A DNA stretch of 64,000 nucleotides from Tiliqua scincoides (Eukaryota > Chordata > Lepidosauria > Squamata > Scincidae), in contig NC_089826.1 of the NCBI RefSeq assembly GCF_035046505.1, forward strand, positions 81,168,254 to 81,232,253, written 5' to 3'. Positions 34,615-46,190 of the stretch are shown here, in pieces. The notes below the pieces were generated by a model. It was given only the letters and a program-made list of their open reading frames with translations. It did no database searches and was not told the DNA's origin. Every line of letters starts with the position of its first letter. Position 1 is the stretch's first letter. The position numbers were made by a program, and so were the translations under genes.

Positions 34615-34964
34615 CAACTGGTGCACCGTGGCACGTTGGTGCTCCATGAATGGTCTGCAGGAGTTTGGAACACAGCAGTTGAAATAGCTGAAAAACTCTT
34701 CTGGGTTCTGGAGATCTGTTTCTAGTGCAACAGTCTGAAGTAATAAATTGTCATTATTGTCTGTAGTAATGAATTGTCTGTCTCTCTTCCTCCATCTGCT
34801 GAGGAACTGGCTAAGGAGTCAGCGTTGGAAGAGAGAAGAACAGTTCGTTCCTACAGGCAGTAGCCCTTGAAACAGAGCTGCAGAACCTGGAAGAGTCCCC
34901 CAGAAGACAGAAGTGACATCACAAGAGGACAAGACAACAGAGAGGTACTATGAGATGAAAACTA
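34615..34964 (+). mobile_element. hAT-B long variant, interrupted by a pogo-like element
   Basis: CAGCAATTTTCAACTGGTGC start, body like 33277 and 43317. At 34963-34964 (TA) a CAGGTCGTGCCTCTCTATCT sequence begins, so the right end is lost or displaced. Confidence 0.55.
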
Positions 34965-35290
34965 CAGGTCGTGCCTCTCTATCTGCAGATTTGGGCCCTG
35001 CCGTTTTAACTAACTACAGGTTCTGAACCTGCAGGTTTGGCCTGACCTCGACCCTCCTGTCACATCCAGAGGTCTTTCTGAGGCCTGGAGAGGCTGCCTG
35101 AGGCCTCCCTGACCCTCAGAATGCCTTCTAAGCCCTCCAGAAGGCAGAAAATAGTCCGCTTTCAGTCAGTTTCCTGTCATGACCAGAGGGTCTGAAGTGG
35201 AAAGACCTGCTGATTTAATTATCCATGGGTTTCAGCACCTGCAGGGGATCTGGGAACAGTTGCGGACCTCCATTATGTCTGATGCGGCAA
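34965..35290 (+). repeat. pogo/Tigger-like MITE, right end unclear
   Basis: CAGGTCGTGCCTCTCTATCT after TA, with TATCCATGGGTTTCAGCACC near the far side. The terminal repeat on the right was not identified. Confidence 0.45.
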
Positions 35291-35595
35291 GTGCCCCGGG
35301 TGCGAGCCAGTAGGACCCCACGGAAGCCTCTCTGAGGTTTCCCAGAAGCATAGTTTATAGTGTCAGGGAAGCCTCAAGGAGTTTCCCTGACACAGGCTTG
35401 GGGTGCGTGAGGCTCCATGAGCCTCAGGTTAGTGGTGGGGGCAGATTTCTGCACGAGGGGGTGGCGACAGCCCAAGGGGTGGCCCATCGCAGACCTTTGC
35501 CCCAGGGCATGGGGCTGGAGAGCTCCACCACAGTCTGGGAACAGAACCCCTACGGATGCCAGGGTACAACTGTATTGACAACCATTGCCTTAGAG

Positions 35596-35813
35596 CAGTG
35601 GTTTTCAACCTTCTTTTGTCTCAGGGCACACTGACAAGGTACTAAAATTGAAAGCACACCATCAGTTTTTTGACAATTGACAAGGCACACCATGCTGTAG
35701 CTGGGAGGCTCACATCCCCCAATGGCCCTATTAATGTGACCCTCCCTCAAACTCCCGAGGCACACCTGCAGACCATTCGCAGTGTGCCATGGCACAGTGG
35801 TTGAAAATGGCTG
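35596..35813. mobile_element. hAT-B short element with exact target duplication
   Basis: CAGTGGTTTTCAACC start and GGTTGAAAATGGCTG end, flanked by CCTTAGAG at 35588 and 35814. 218 bp. Confidence 0.88.
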
Positions 35814-35859
35814 CCTTAGAGCATCCAAAATGTTTCACATACACTGTCTCATGTTTCTT

Positions 35860-36025
35860 ACAAGATGCTTGTATGGTACATCAATTTTATTACCTCGATA
35901 TTACAGATGCAGAGAAAGAAGCATAGAAGCTTCTAGACCCCCTACTGAGGTCACGCCGGAGGTGAAATTTGAATTGACCACATCCTGGCTCACAGCTTTC
36001 ACTCTGAACCACTCAAGCCAGGTAC
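35860..36025 (+). repeat. MIR-like ancient SINE fragment
   Basis: TTACAGATGCAGAGAAAGAA, then GAAATTTGAATTGACC and CTGAACCACTCAAGCC follow the MIR order loosely. Confidence 0.4.
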
Positions 36026-36117
36026 TTCAGTTCTATTGACACTCCCTGAGTGATTCCAGCCACAAACCCTAAGGCTCAAGTGAAAGTCTTTAGACTCTAT
36101 ATACCGCCAAGTCACTC

Positions 36118-36199
36118 TTGGTGGGCCGCTGTGAGATACAGGAAACTGGACTAGATGGGTCTATGGCCTGATCCAGTGGGGCTGTTCTTATGTTCTTAT
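36118..36199 (+). mobile_element. CR1/L2 LINE 3' tail
   Basis: GGTGGGCCGCTGTGAGATAC to GTTCTTATGTTCTTAT. Confidence 0.75.
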
Positions 36200-37016
36200 T
36201 CACCTCATCTCCTGCTCCATTCACATTTTGTCATGGAAACCTTTTTTTTGGTTTTGTTTTTAATACATTTCCGTTCCTTTCACTGTCTTGTTCAGTCATT
36301 CACTTGCTTGGCACTCAACCAACCACACTCCTATCTTGTAAACCCACTGTGCAAGAACCCACTGGGGATTTAGTACATGAGTCACCAATTCCTCTTTTGA
36401 ACCGATGCCTCCTTCTCCACGAAGGCCAATGACTGACAGCTGCCTGATATCACCTCACCGGTGTCAGGCCAACCATTGTGGCAGGTGAATGATTCATCCC
36501 TGTGCACATTTTATGCATTTCTCTTGATTCATATGGAACGTTTATGTGCTCAGATAACAAAAGTCTCCACCCTGTTCTATGTTCAGCCCCTGCCTATGGG
36601 GCCTGAACAAGCTCTTTACTTGTTGCTTGTAAACTTGTAAACAAGCTCTTTACTTGTTGCTTTTCTCCATCTGTTGGCATTTGTGGGTGATTTGTGCAAT
36701 TGTTTCCTTGCCCCGGCTATCTCCATGTGTGGCAATCCTTTGAATAGGAGGGCATAAATCAGACTCTGGGAAATTCTTCTGAGAGAGTAGGAAGTGCTGT
36801 ACGCTTTGACTTGCCACACCGTTCCTTCCACTTATCTCTGCTACAAATCACTGGAGATCTCATTCAGGTCATTGATTTCTTATCAGGCATTTAGAGGAAC
36901 ACAAAATTAGCAGGGTTTAGTCAAAGGGCTGAGTTCAGGGTCCATCTGTTGTCATGTATATTGGTAAGCCACAGGATCTACATTAAGGGATACGGGAAGT
37001 TGCTGAGAGTCAACCC

Positions 37017-37326
37017 CAGGGGTGTCAAACTCATTTCATATAGTGGGCCAAATAGCATTCATGGTGCCTGCTGATGGCCGGAAGTGACATCACTGAGCAG
37101 GAAATGATGTCATTGAACAAGCCATGACATGATATAAACACTTTGTTCTTGCATAGAAACTCATTTGCTGCAAATAACAGAAGAGAAAATGTGCATATCT
37201 TGGTCATAATTTCAAGATATGAGAGAGCCCAATTATCATGCTGGGAGAGCCCAGTTATACCAGGGGCCAGAGAAGTGGCTTCTGGGGGCTGTATCTGGCC
37301 CATGGGCCTTGTGTTTGACACCCCCA
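37017..37326. mobile_element. hAT-D short element
   Basis: CAGGGGTGTCAAACTCATTT start and GTGTTTGACACCCCCA end; 8-bp flanks GTCAACCC and CTCAACCC differ at one base. Related to the longer copy at 55552. Confidence 0.75.
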
Positions 37327-38904
37327 CTCAACCCCTTAAAAATAGCGTGAGGTTGAAAGAGTAGTCCTCCTAACCACCACCACTCCAACCGCCTCCTGAG
37401 CATTGTATAGCAGGGTAGACAGGTTGACATAGACCCATGACCATTAAGGGGGACCATTTGGCCAGGTTAACTCTTGAACCTTCAGTATCAGTGGTAATGT
37501 TTGCTCCAGGACACCCCAGCAACTTGGCGCTGGTTGTACGTGTGCTCCATCCTCATGATGTTGTCAGAGAATCAGGGCTGGTTTCAGAGGGCCCTCAGTA
37601 AACAGTCCTCCACATGCACCCCTTCTATTAGAGTGTGTTCTGATCAAATTCTTCTGCTATCAGCCCACAAAGGCTAGGGCTAAACAAATGGTCCCTGGTT
37701 TCAAGAGTCAGCCTTGGTGAGATCCTAGGGCCCTCAACAGCTGCCCAATCCTGATGCTGCCCTTGAAGATAAGACCTTGGCAGCAGAGGGCACTGAGAAG
37801 ACCTTGCAAGTTCTGGAGCATCAGTTGATTGGACTTCTCTTCTGCCAACACAAAGCTGTTGCCTGGATCAGTTCCAGAGAGGTTATCTCTGGGTTTTGGC
37901 AGCTTCCAGGATAGGCCACCATCCTCCCAGGATCCTGTCACCAGGTGTCATTTTGGCCAGGAATGAGATCTGTTCCATGGCCATGGAGTAGATCTCTACT
38001 GATAAGTGAGATCAAATGGTTCTGAGGATGTGTGTTTTGGCTTGCTTTGTCTGAGACAAATTTCCTCCTCCAGCCATGATCATTTGGATGGGGTGGTGGT
38101 GGTGGAATAAGCCTTATAGTGCCATAAAGGGTGTAGAGAAAAAGTGAGTAGACTTGGAGGAATGATGCAAAAAAAGCATATCTTGTTTTAGCTCTGTTTC
38201 ATATTCCTGCAATTGCTTTTGGAATGAAGGACAGGTCATTAGGTGTGGCCTTCTGCTTCGGTGAAAATCTTAGAGAGTAGGTATTTGGGTTTGGTATTTG
38301 AAGGGTCTCCTCACAAGTCAGAGTCCCTTCAGCTTCTCTCTGCCACTGAAGCCATTATGAAGGTGCATTTGAGGGCAGAAAGAACAGGCTCAGACAAAGC
38401 ACTTCCAGTTCTTTCCAGTTCTGGTCTGCATGGAAAGAGGCAATGGGGAAACCAAGTTGCTCTTGTTGTCTTTGGCACCAAGCCACTATGGAGAGCAATG
38501 GGGTTCTGCTTCTGTGATAATATCTGTCTAAGGATGTCTTCTGGCTCCTCAGGAAAAGTCGCAGGTGGGTTAGAGGAAGCACAGCATTGATGTTATCACA
38601 GTTAAGCTAGAAGTCTTGCCTCCTAAAATTCTGGCAGTTTCTCATGCCCGCATACCACCAGAAGGCAAGCAACTCTCCAGCTGTGCCCTCAAATACTCCC
38701 ATAATTTTGCTAACACCTCACTGCTTGCTGGAAAGTTTTCAACAGCTTGTATATGGGCATCTGGTAGGATGCCATTCTTGAAGTCTGTGATTCTTGCACA
38801 TGTCAATGTCCCAAGATTCCCGTTTCCCTCCTGAAATCATCAGACAAGTGCACCATTCCTTGTAAAGCTAGAATTTGCGCCCCCGAGCTCTTATGGGGTA
38901 ACGC

Positions 38905-39605
38905 GTGTCAAAGATTGTTTATTGTATTAGCTAATAGCCATCACAATAAGATAAAACATGTAAATCCAAAAATACATCAAAGATACAAACAATGATAAAA
39001 TGAGTCAAAATCAAGCACAAAAGGCACCTACACCCATCATATTAAGGAATCTCCTTTACAATCTACCGCTATTTCCCCCAGGTAGTTGGCACGAATAGTT
39101 CTGGCAGCTTTGGCAAACAGCGCCACGCTATAGGTGACCGATGGGTCATAATCGGAAAGTAACCAATACAATTTTGTAAGTGTGTTCTCCCCTTGAAGGG
39201 TAGCCAGAATAGGCTCCAAAAATCTTATCCTAGGATTTTTGATAAAGCTGACAATGAAGCAGGTAATGTACAATATCTTCAATCTGTCCTGCTCCGCAAA
39301 TACAAAGCCTCAAATGTCTGGGAATGGACATATATCTGCCATCTAGAACTGCAGTTGGCATGGTTTGAAAACGCAGTTCAGTGAACGCCTTTCTCAAGGA
39401 GGCAAAGATTAGTGAATATAAATATTGCACTCTTGAGTGTCTTGGTTTCAAGAAACAGTACAACTGGGAGAAATTTGAAGATCTTACTATATCTAAAACC
39501 TGATCATTATCCAGTTTAAACATCCATTCCCTTAGCATTTGTTTTATTTCAGAAAAGACAGAAATGTCAGTAGAAAGGGCTTTAGATTTTAGGAGCTTTA
39601 GATTT
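38905..39605 (-). mobile_element. LINE 3' part, second family
   Basis: Minus strand reads FKLDNDQVLDIVRSSNFSQL, SIPRHLRLCICGAGQIEDIV, HYLLHC, then in the next frame NPRIRFLEPILATLQGEN and SVALFAKAARTIRANYLGE. The CxC...HxxxxC motif near the end is usual for LINE C-termini. One frameshift near 39240 and a 3' end with AATAAACAATCTTTGACAC. Clade not identified. Confidence 0.65.
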
Positions 39606-40536
39606 TAGGTTTTGCTGCCGCAACCACTTTGTTTTTCAAAGATGCATGTGCCTTCATGCAACCTGAACCCCTCCCAGCAGTGCTTGAAGGGGAAGGGGGG
39701 CTGCTGCTGTGATCATCTTCCAACTTCCTGCCACCAAGTTGGAAGAGGATCCCCGCACACAGTGGAACAGCAGCTTGGAGAGGGCAGCAGATGGGCAGGA
39801 CGAGGGCTTGTCTATTTGCACCATCAGTGTCCAACGGTGCACATCACCATTTCAGGTCACCCCCCTGCAAAGGAGGTAAAAATCCGCTGGATGGTGTGTG
39901 TTGCTTGGTATTCCCATTTGGCTGGTGAGAGAGATTGCCTGCATTTGCAAGCTGCATGAAAGGCTTAAAAATTAAATGGTAACAACAAATTAAATGATAA
40001 TGACAGGAAGCTGAAAGGCTGCCAACAGGGGAAATCCCTATTTATTTCCTTAAAACACATCTACCCCACCTTCCCTCATTTCAGGCTTTCCAGGGCAGCT
40101 TCCCATCCATCCAGAATGAAAGACAATGCACAGGGTGCTCTCGTGGCTTTTTTCTGACATTTCAGAAAGAGAAATGTCATCTTTCTGCCCACAAATCAAA
40201 GCTACAGCCTCTGCTTCATCTCCTGCATATGCATTTTCCACCTTGACGAGACTCCAAGACACTTAAGCGGTCATTGTCTTGCCTGGCCTGTTTGGCATCT
40301 GATGAGAAACAGCCCCCGCACAGACATGTCACTGGCCAAGGTGGAGGTGCAGGATCAAGGCGTACCAAAAGTTCTGAAGCAGGAGGTACTGGTGTGACTC
40401 TCTTTGGCTCTATAAAATGTTTGCTGAAAAGCTGGTATCAGCAGTTTGGATGGTGGCGTCACCATTATAGAGAGCTTAGGACCTGGCCTTATATACATTA
40501 TGTCAACATAGCTTTTTAAAAAAGAGAGAGAGAATG

Positions 40537-40538
<2 letters not shown>

Positions 40539-40597
<59 letters not shown>
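40539..40597 (+). repeat. (CA)n microsatellite
   Basis: About 29 uninterrupted CA units. Confidence 0.95.
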
Positions 40598-40599
<2 letters not shown>

Positions 40600-40763
40600 C
40601 TCTCACTTTCAATAAGAATAGTGCATGGTGGTGGGTGATAAGTGAGATCCGTGGTATATCCAGGGAAAATGGCACCCATGGAAAGCACTGAAATTGCACC
40701 CCTGTCCAAACAGTGAAGGGGAGATCAGTGGTTGGAAAGCCAACCCCTTTCATCCCTCTAAGT

Positions 40764-41111
40764 CAGGGGTCTCCAAACCCTGGCCTGGGGGCCAGACGCA
40801 GCCCACAGAGAGCCTCTATCCAGCCCGCGGTCAGCCTCTGATCCCCTGAGAGCCTCTGGCCCAGTTGACCAAACACAACCAGAGTGCTTTTGGGGTGGGG
40901 GAATGGGGGTCCATTTAAGTGTGTGCTTCATTTCTTGGGCTGTGTTCGTGCTTGGAGAAGTCCTGGACATTTGAGCACATTTATTTATTCATTCATCTAA
41001 ATTCCATCTCTAATGCATTTATTTAAATTTTATATTTAATTTTTTCCCGGCCCTTGCCACTGCACCAGGTACTTGATGTGGCCCTTTGGCTGAAAAGTTT
41101 AGAGACCCCTA
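40764..41111. mobile_element. hAT-C element
   Basis: CAGGGGTCTCCAAACCCTGG start and TTTAGAGACCCCTA end, flanked by CTCTAAGT at 40756 and 41112. 348 bp, same family as 22710. Confidence 0.85.
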
Positions 41112-41837
41112 CTCTAAGTGAAGTTATTAAGAGGCTTCACAGAGAACGGGAGAACATGGGGTGGGAAGTCAACCCTGTCCATCCCACCAGGTGAATTTAT
41201 TCAGCAGGCTATACAGAGAAGGGGAGATTGTGGGGTGGGAAGCCAGCCTTGTCCCACCAAGTGCATTTCTCTGCTCAGTAATTTTTTTTAATTTTTAAAA
41301 GATTTTCTTGGTTGAGGTCAGCTTCTGGCTACTATTTAGATCAGGATCTCTACATCAGCACCTTGGACAGTACTGCAAAAAATGATTTCCTGTCCTACTA
41401 ACATTGCCTCTGTTTCAGGTCTATGGAAATACCTGGAATTTTTTTCTCCGGGCATGTACCTCTTTTTGGATGTCCCCTGTAACTGGTGCAAAAACACACC
41501 ATTGGCAGTGTTTTGGAAATGAACCATTGGTAGAATATGGGTAAGTCAGTGTCTGGTGCCCCCTTCAAATGGCATCCAGAGCAGATGTTCCCACTTGCCA
41601 CACCCTAGATACTGAGTGGGGTAGGAATTCTGATGGATGCAAAGACCTAAGGTTTTCCTGGCCATTATTTGGGTTGTTTCAAGTTTCACCCTCTGGGGTG
41701 CTATTTTGGAAGGAAAAGGGGCAGGGAACACCTTACACATTTTCAGTAAGATGAGATTTGGCCCTAAGTATATGCAACTGTTGTTCACATTCATCCAGTG
41801 TCAACCTTTCTTCTCTCACTTCTTTCCACTCTGATAA

Positions 41838-41838
<1 letters not shown>

Positions 41839-41914
<76 letters not shown>
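41839..41914 (+). repeat. (ATT)n microsatellite
   Basis: About 25 ATT units, followed by a TATTTATATACCGCTTTTCA word of a dispersed repeat also seen near 2315 and 6555. Confidence 0.95.
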
Positions 41915-41916
<2 letters not shown>

Positions 41917-42093
41917 AACAGTATTTATATACCGCTTTTCAACAGAAAGTTCACAATAATAATTATCATCTAGGTGCCAAGCTAATGGAACAGGAAGACA
42001 CCAAAAAAGAAGAAAAATATGGGAACTTATATCTTGTGCCTATATAGAACAGTGTTCTATCTCTCATGTCCTCTGCCATAGAATACTCCAGAG

Positions 42094-42457
42094 CAGTGGT
42101 TCTCACACATTTAGCACCGGGACCCAATTTTTAGAATGAGAATCTGTCAGGACCCACCAGAAGTGATGTCATGACTGGAAGTGACATCATCAAGCAGGAA
42201 AAATTTTTTACAATCCTAGGCTGCAATCCTACCCACGCTTACCCAGTAATCAGTCCCATTGACTATCATTGTTAAAAGCATATACAGAGTAGCCTGTTAA
42301 AAGTATAGTACTGTAACACTTTCCCAAATGCAGTTACATATCATGGTGGCATAAAGTCTAATATATTAAAAATGAAATATTGTAATGAGTGGAGACCCAC
42401 CTGAAATTGGTTCGCAACCCACCTAGTGGGTCCTGGCCCACAGTTTGAGAAACACTG
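42094..42457 (-). mobile_element. hAT-A element
   Basis: CAGTGGTTCTCACACATTTA start and TTTGAGAAACACTG end; flanks CTCCAGAG and CACCAGAG. 364 bp. Confidence 0.85.
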
Positions 42458-43316
42458 CACCAGAGTAGATCACTCTGAAGCTCCGCTGTGGAAAACAAAT
42501 GTCTTGATCTTATGCAAAGACTAGTTTTGATTGTGCTTGAATGGCACTGGTCAAAAGGTAAGGTGATGTGTGAACTTTCCCTGTACAGAGAGTCCGTAGG
42601 GCTAATGCCACCTCATTAGATTTGACTTAACACAGCCTTTGATCACACAATAACTCACTATAACTGATAAATATACATGATAATCTGGAATATATCTTTT
42701 TAATATATTATGCTCCTGGAATTATGCTCCTATAAATCCAGGAAGCAGACACATCAGTTGGACTTTGCTTTTACCGTACATAGTTTATAGCTTATATTGT
42801 TGTTCTGTATATAGTTTTATTGATGTTTTCATTGACTTACATTGTGTACATTAGCCAAGCTGAAAAAAAATCCTGCAGTAAAGGTCAGGTTATAAATGTA
42901 AGAAATAAATACTCATTCACAATACCCCAATAACTGGGGCTGGGGTGGAGTGAATTACAATGGAATGTTCCCTTATCACTAAAAGGATCCATGGGGTGGG
43001 AAATTTAGATTGGATAAATGCATATCACGGTTCTGTGAGATCAATCCCTACCAACGCTGTTTTACTAATGAAAGAGGAATCCCCCTCACCACTGAAAGGA
43101 TGATGGATGACAAATTGAGCTGGAAGGACTCTGCATCTACATCTTCAATAGTTGTATCTACTGTGCCTCTATTCTGTTTGTTCCTTTGGACTCCATGCTG
43201 AAGAGAAACAAACACCAGGCAACTGGGGTCCCCCACATACCCCCTGATGAACATCTCACCCCACAAGCCCCGGCATGTAACTTGCATCTGACTGGACCCG
43301 GTAGAGCAGCAGTTTT

Positions 43317-43604
43317 CTACAGGTGTGCCACAGTCATGAAAGGTCCACAGGTGTGCCTTGGGAGTTTGGAGAACAGCAATTGAAAACAGCAGAAAAACTC
43401 TTCTGGGTTCTATGGCTCTGTTTCTAGGGCAACTGTCTGTTGTAACGAATTACCTGCCCCTCTTCCTCCACCAACTACACATAGTTGCCCTAGAAAGAGG
43501 GCCACAGAACCCAAAGAATCTCCCAGAAGCTGGAAGTGACATCACAAAAGGCGAAGACCATAGAAGTCAGTGTGTTGTGAGAAGGAAAATGTTGAAAATC
43601 ACTG
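43317..43604 (+). mobile_element. hAT-B long variant
   Basis: CAGCAGTTTTCTACAGGTGT start, GTTGAAAATCACTG end. Left flank CGGTAGAG and right flank CTCTAGAG agree at six of eight bases. Confidence 0.65.
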
Positions 43605-43612
43605 CTCTAGAG

Positions 43613-43974
43613 CAGTGTTTCTCAACCTGTGAGACAGGACCCACTAGGTGGGTTGTAAGCCAATTTCAGGTGGGTCCCCATTCATTTCAGTATTTTATTT
43701 TTAATATATTAGTCTTGATGCCACCATGGTATGTGACTAAATCTGGAGAAATGTTGCAGACCTGTACTTTTAACAAGCTGCTATGTATATTCTTTTAACA
43801 ATGATAGTAAATGGAACTTACTCCTAGGTAAGTGTGGGTAGGATTGCAGCCTAGGATTGTTAAAAATTTTCCTGCTTGATGATGTCACTTTCAGTCATGA
43901 CATCACTTCTGGTGGGTCCTCACAGATTCTCATTCTAAAAATGGACCCCGGTGCTAAATGTGTGAGAACCACTG
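43613..43974 (+). mobile_element. hAT-A element inserted at the edge of a hAT-B element
   Basis: CAGTGTTTCTCAACCTGTGA start and GTGAGAACCACTG end; flanks CTCTAGAG (43605) and CTTTAGGG (43975). The left flank is also the right flank of the element at 43317. Confidence 0.85.
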
Positions 43975-43984
43975 CTTTAGGGAT

Positions 43985-44110
43985 TAGGGAGCCTTAGAAA
44001 CAGAGCCACAAAACCCAGAAGAGTTTTTCTGTGATTTTCAACTGCTTGAATTTTCAACCCCAGCAACACACCAGCACACAGCCTGAGCACACCAGCTGAA
44101 AATCCCTGGG
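43985..44110 (-). repeat. hAT-B fragment, reverse
   Basis: AACCCAGAAGAGTTTTTCTG and CAGCTGAAAATCCCTGGG match the family in reverse. Confidence 0.5.
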
Positions 44111-45429
44111 CTTGATTGTGTCCCATATTTGTGTCCCAAATGTTGCATCCAGAACTGAACAGGGGGAAAATCAAGAAATTCTTAACAACTGAACTCCTAC
44201 AATATCAAAGAACTGGTTTTTCTATCATAGTTGCTGGTGTGGCACATTGGCTAAAACTTACTAAGGTCAGGGCTACACAGGCAGGAGACTCAGGCTGGAG
44301 AATCCTTAAAAAGGCAGCATGCCTCTGAACAACAGGGTATGTCTGAATGTATTGGGGCAAAGAAAGAGAGTGGCTGTTATCCTCTTGCCTCCTTTGTGAG
44401 CTGATAGAAGCCTAGATGGCTCTGTGAACTGAGCCGTCATGACAACTCCTATATTCTGACATGGGGTTCAGAAAAACCCACGAGATGGCAAAACCACCCG
44501 CTGTTTTCTTGCTTTTTACCTCTTGATAAATGGTCCTTTTAACCACTACTGCCTGAGCAATATCAATGAAAATATTTTTAGAGGGAGGCATTTCTTCTCT
44601 GGCATGGCTTAAGAATATGCATCAACTCTGTTAACGGAATGTCATTATACTCTGTCCGGAAATCTTGACAGTACACCTCGTCTCTCCAACTTGCAGTCCG
44701 ATCATGTAATGTGACGACTTTTAATTATATTAAGCAGGTCTACTTTCAGACATGCTTTGGCATGATCAAAGTTAAACAAGGAAAACTTCCTGGAATTTTT
44801 TTTTTTTTTGAAAGCACAGATATATGGAATAGATAAAAGGATGGTGGGTTTGGTATGTATTGTGAAACATGTTGATGGAAAGAAAATAATTAGGATCTGA
44901 GTCCTGATTGCAATACAAAAATCAAGACTCAATAGAAAGTGTTAAAAGTTTATTCTTTTCAATTGTAACCCTATTACAAGCCACCTTTTAAAAGTCTTGG
45001 AGATAAAGTTTAACCCCCTCTGCCACAGTCTTGCAAATCCAACCACCACTCCCAAAACCACAAATTTATACGCTGGTGTCAACAAGTTACCCAAATGATG
45101 ACTGTATGTCATTTCCGCATTCTTATTACGGAGGCTTTTGGCTACTACATGCCTCTTGATTCACCGTGGGTCCCTGTGTCTCCAAGAGGACCCATAACCT
45201 TCCTTGACTAAGCTCCTCATTATCCTTTGGACCCCTACAGACCCTTCATATGGATGTGACTCATAGCTATATCTGTAAACCACATTTCATCGGGTCATCC
45301 TGACCCTAGACATGTTATTACATCTCAGAGATTATGATTTCACAACTCTGTTGGCCATCATTTCACTTATTTTTCTCAAATTAGAAACAAGAGGATTAAC
45401 TAATCAGGACCTCATCTTAAAGTCAGTTA

Positions 45430-45627
45430 GGGCGCAATCCTAACCCCTTGTGTCAGTGCTTTCCAGCACTGGCATAGCAGTGCCAATGGGACGTGTGCTG
45501 CATCCTGCAGTTGGGTGTCACTCACAGAGGCCTCCTCAAAATAAGGGAATTGTTCCCTTACCTAGGAGCTGCATTGCCCTTATGTCAGTGCTGGAAAGCA
45601 CTGACATAAGGGGTTAGGATTGCACCC
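45430..45627. mobile_element. TTA-type MITE in duplication unit 1
   Basis: GGGCGCAATCCTAACCCC start and GGGGTTAGGATTGCACCC end, flanked by TTA. Long inner inverted repeat (TGTCAGTGCT..CCAGCACTG). Close to the copy at 34127. Confidence 0.8.
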
Positions 45628-45857
45628 TTAGTGACTTACTATGGATATCTGCCATATACAAGTACATAGATGTGACTCAAAGTTACACCTCTAAACCACC
45701 TTCCATTGGGCCATCCGGACCCTAGACATGATATTACAAGTGCAAAACAACTCTTGGAGATTATAATTTCACAAATCTGTTGGCCCTTATTTCACATTTT
45801 TTTCAACTTAAAAGACAAGAGAATTAACTATTCAGGACCTCATCTTAAAGTCAGTTA

Positions 45858-46046
45858 GGGTGCAATTCTAATCTTGTGTAAATCCTAACCTCTAAGGAGA
45901 CACATTGGGGCTGCAGTGGCTTACCCAGGGGTATGGGGAACAGTTTCCCCTTACCTATGGCTGAGCCACTTTGGAGCCCTATCTTGCACTGGATACAGCG
46001 CAGGCCTCCTGGACTGCCTGTTCCAGCACAAGCTAGGATTGTGCTG
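45858..46046. mobile_element. TTA-type MITE in duplication unit 2
   Basis: GGGTGCAATTCTAATC start and GCTAGGATTGTGCTG end, flanked by TTA. Same site in the duplicated flank as 45430, but its interior differs clearly. Confidence 0.7.
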
Positions 46047-46190
46047 TTAGTGACTTACTATGGATACTTGCCATATACAGGTAGCTAATACAGGTAACTC
46101 AGTATATCCCTAATATTATTGTGTTTGAAAGGTGTTTTGTAATTTTTGTGGGTTGCAAAGAGAAGCATTTGGCAGTATGTAAAACTCTTA

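Larger units (their letters stand above)
45250..46095 (+). repeat. Tandem duplication, two units of about 420 bp
   Basis: Unit 1 (about 45250-45670) and unit 2 (about 45671-46095) share ATGTGACTCA, CCCTAGACATG.TATTACA, TTCAGGACCTCATCTTAAAG (unit 1 has ATCAGG), TCAGTTAGGG and TTAGTGACTTACTATGGATA in the same order. Offset 416-428 bp because of an inner indel. Confidence 0.8.

Noticed and set aside
44702-44789. Possible last CD38 exon on the minus strand (KFSLFNFDHAKAC ... stop)
   Set aside because: The phase fits and KF plus DH..C recall the family end, but the first conserved cysteine is absent, the acceptor follows a run of A rather than pyrimidines, and the length differs.
44940-45245. Possible repeat end with reversed AATAAAC near 44950
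   Set aside because: No terminal repeats, target duplication or second copy seen; left unclassified.
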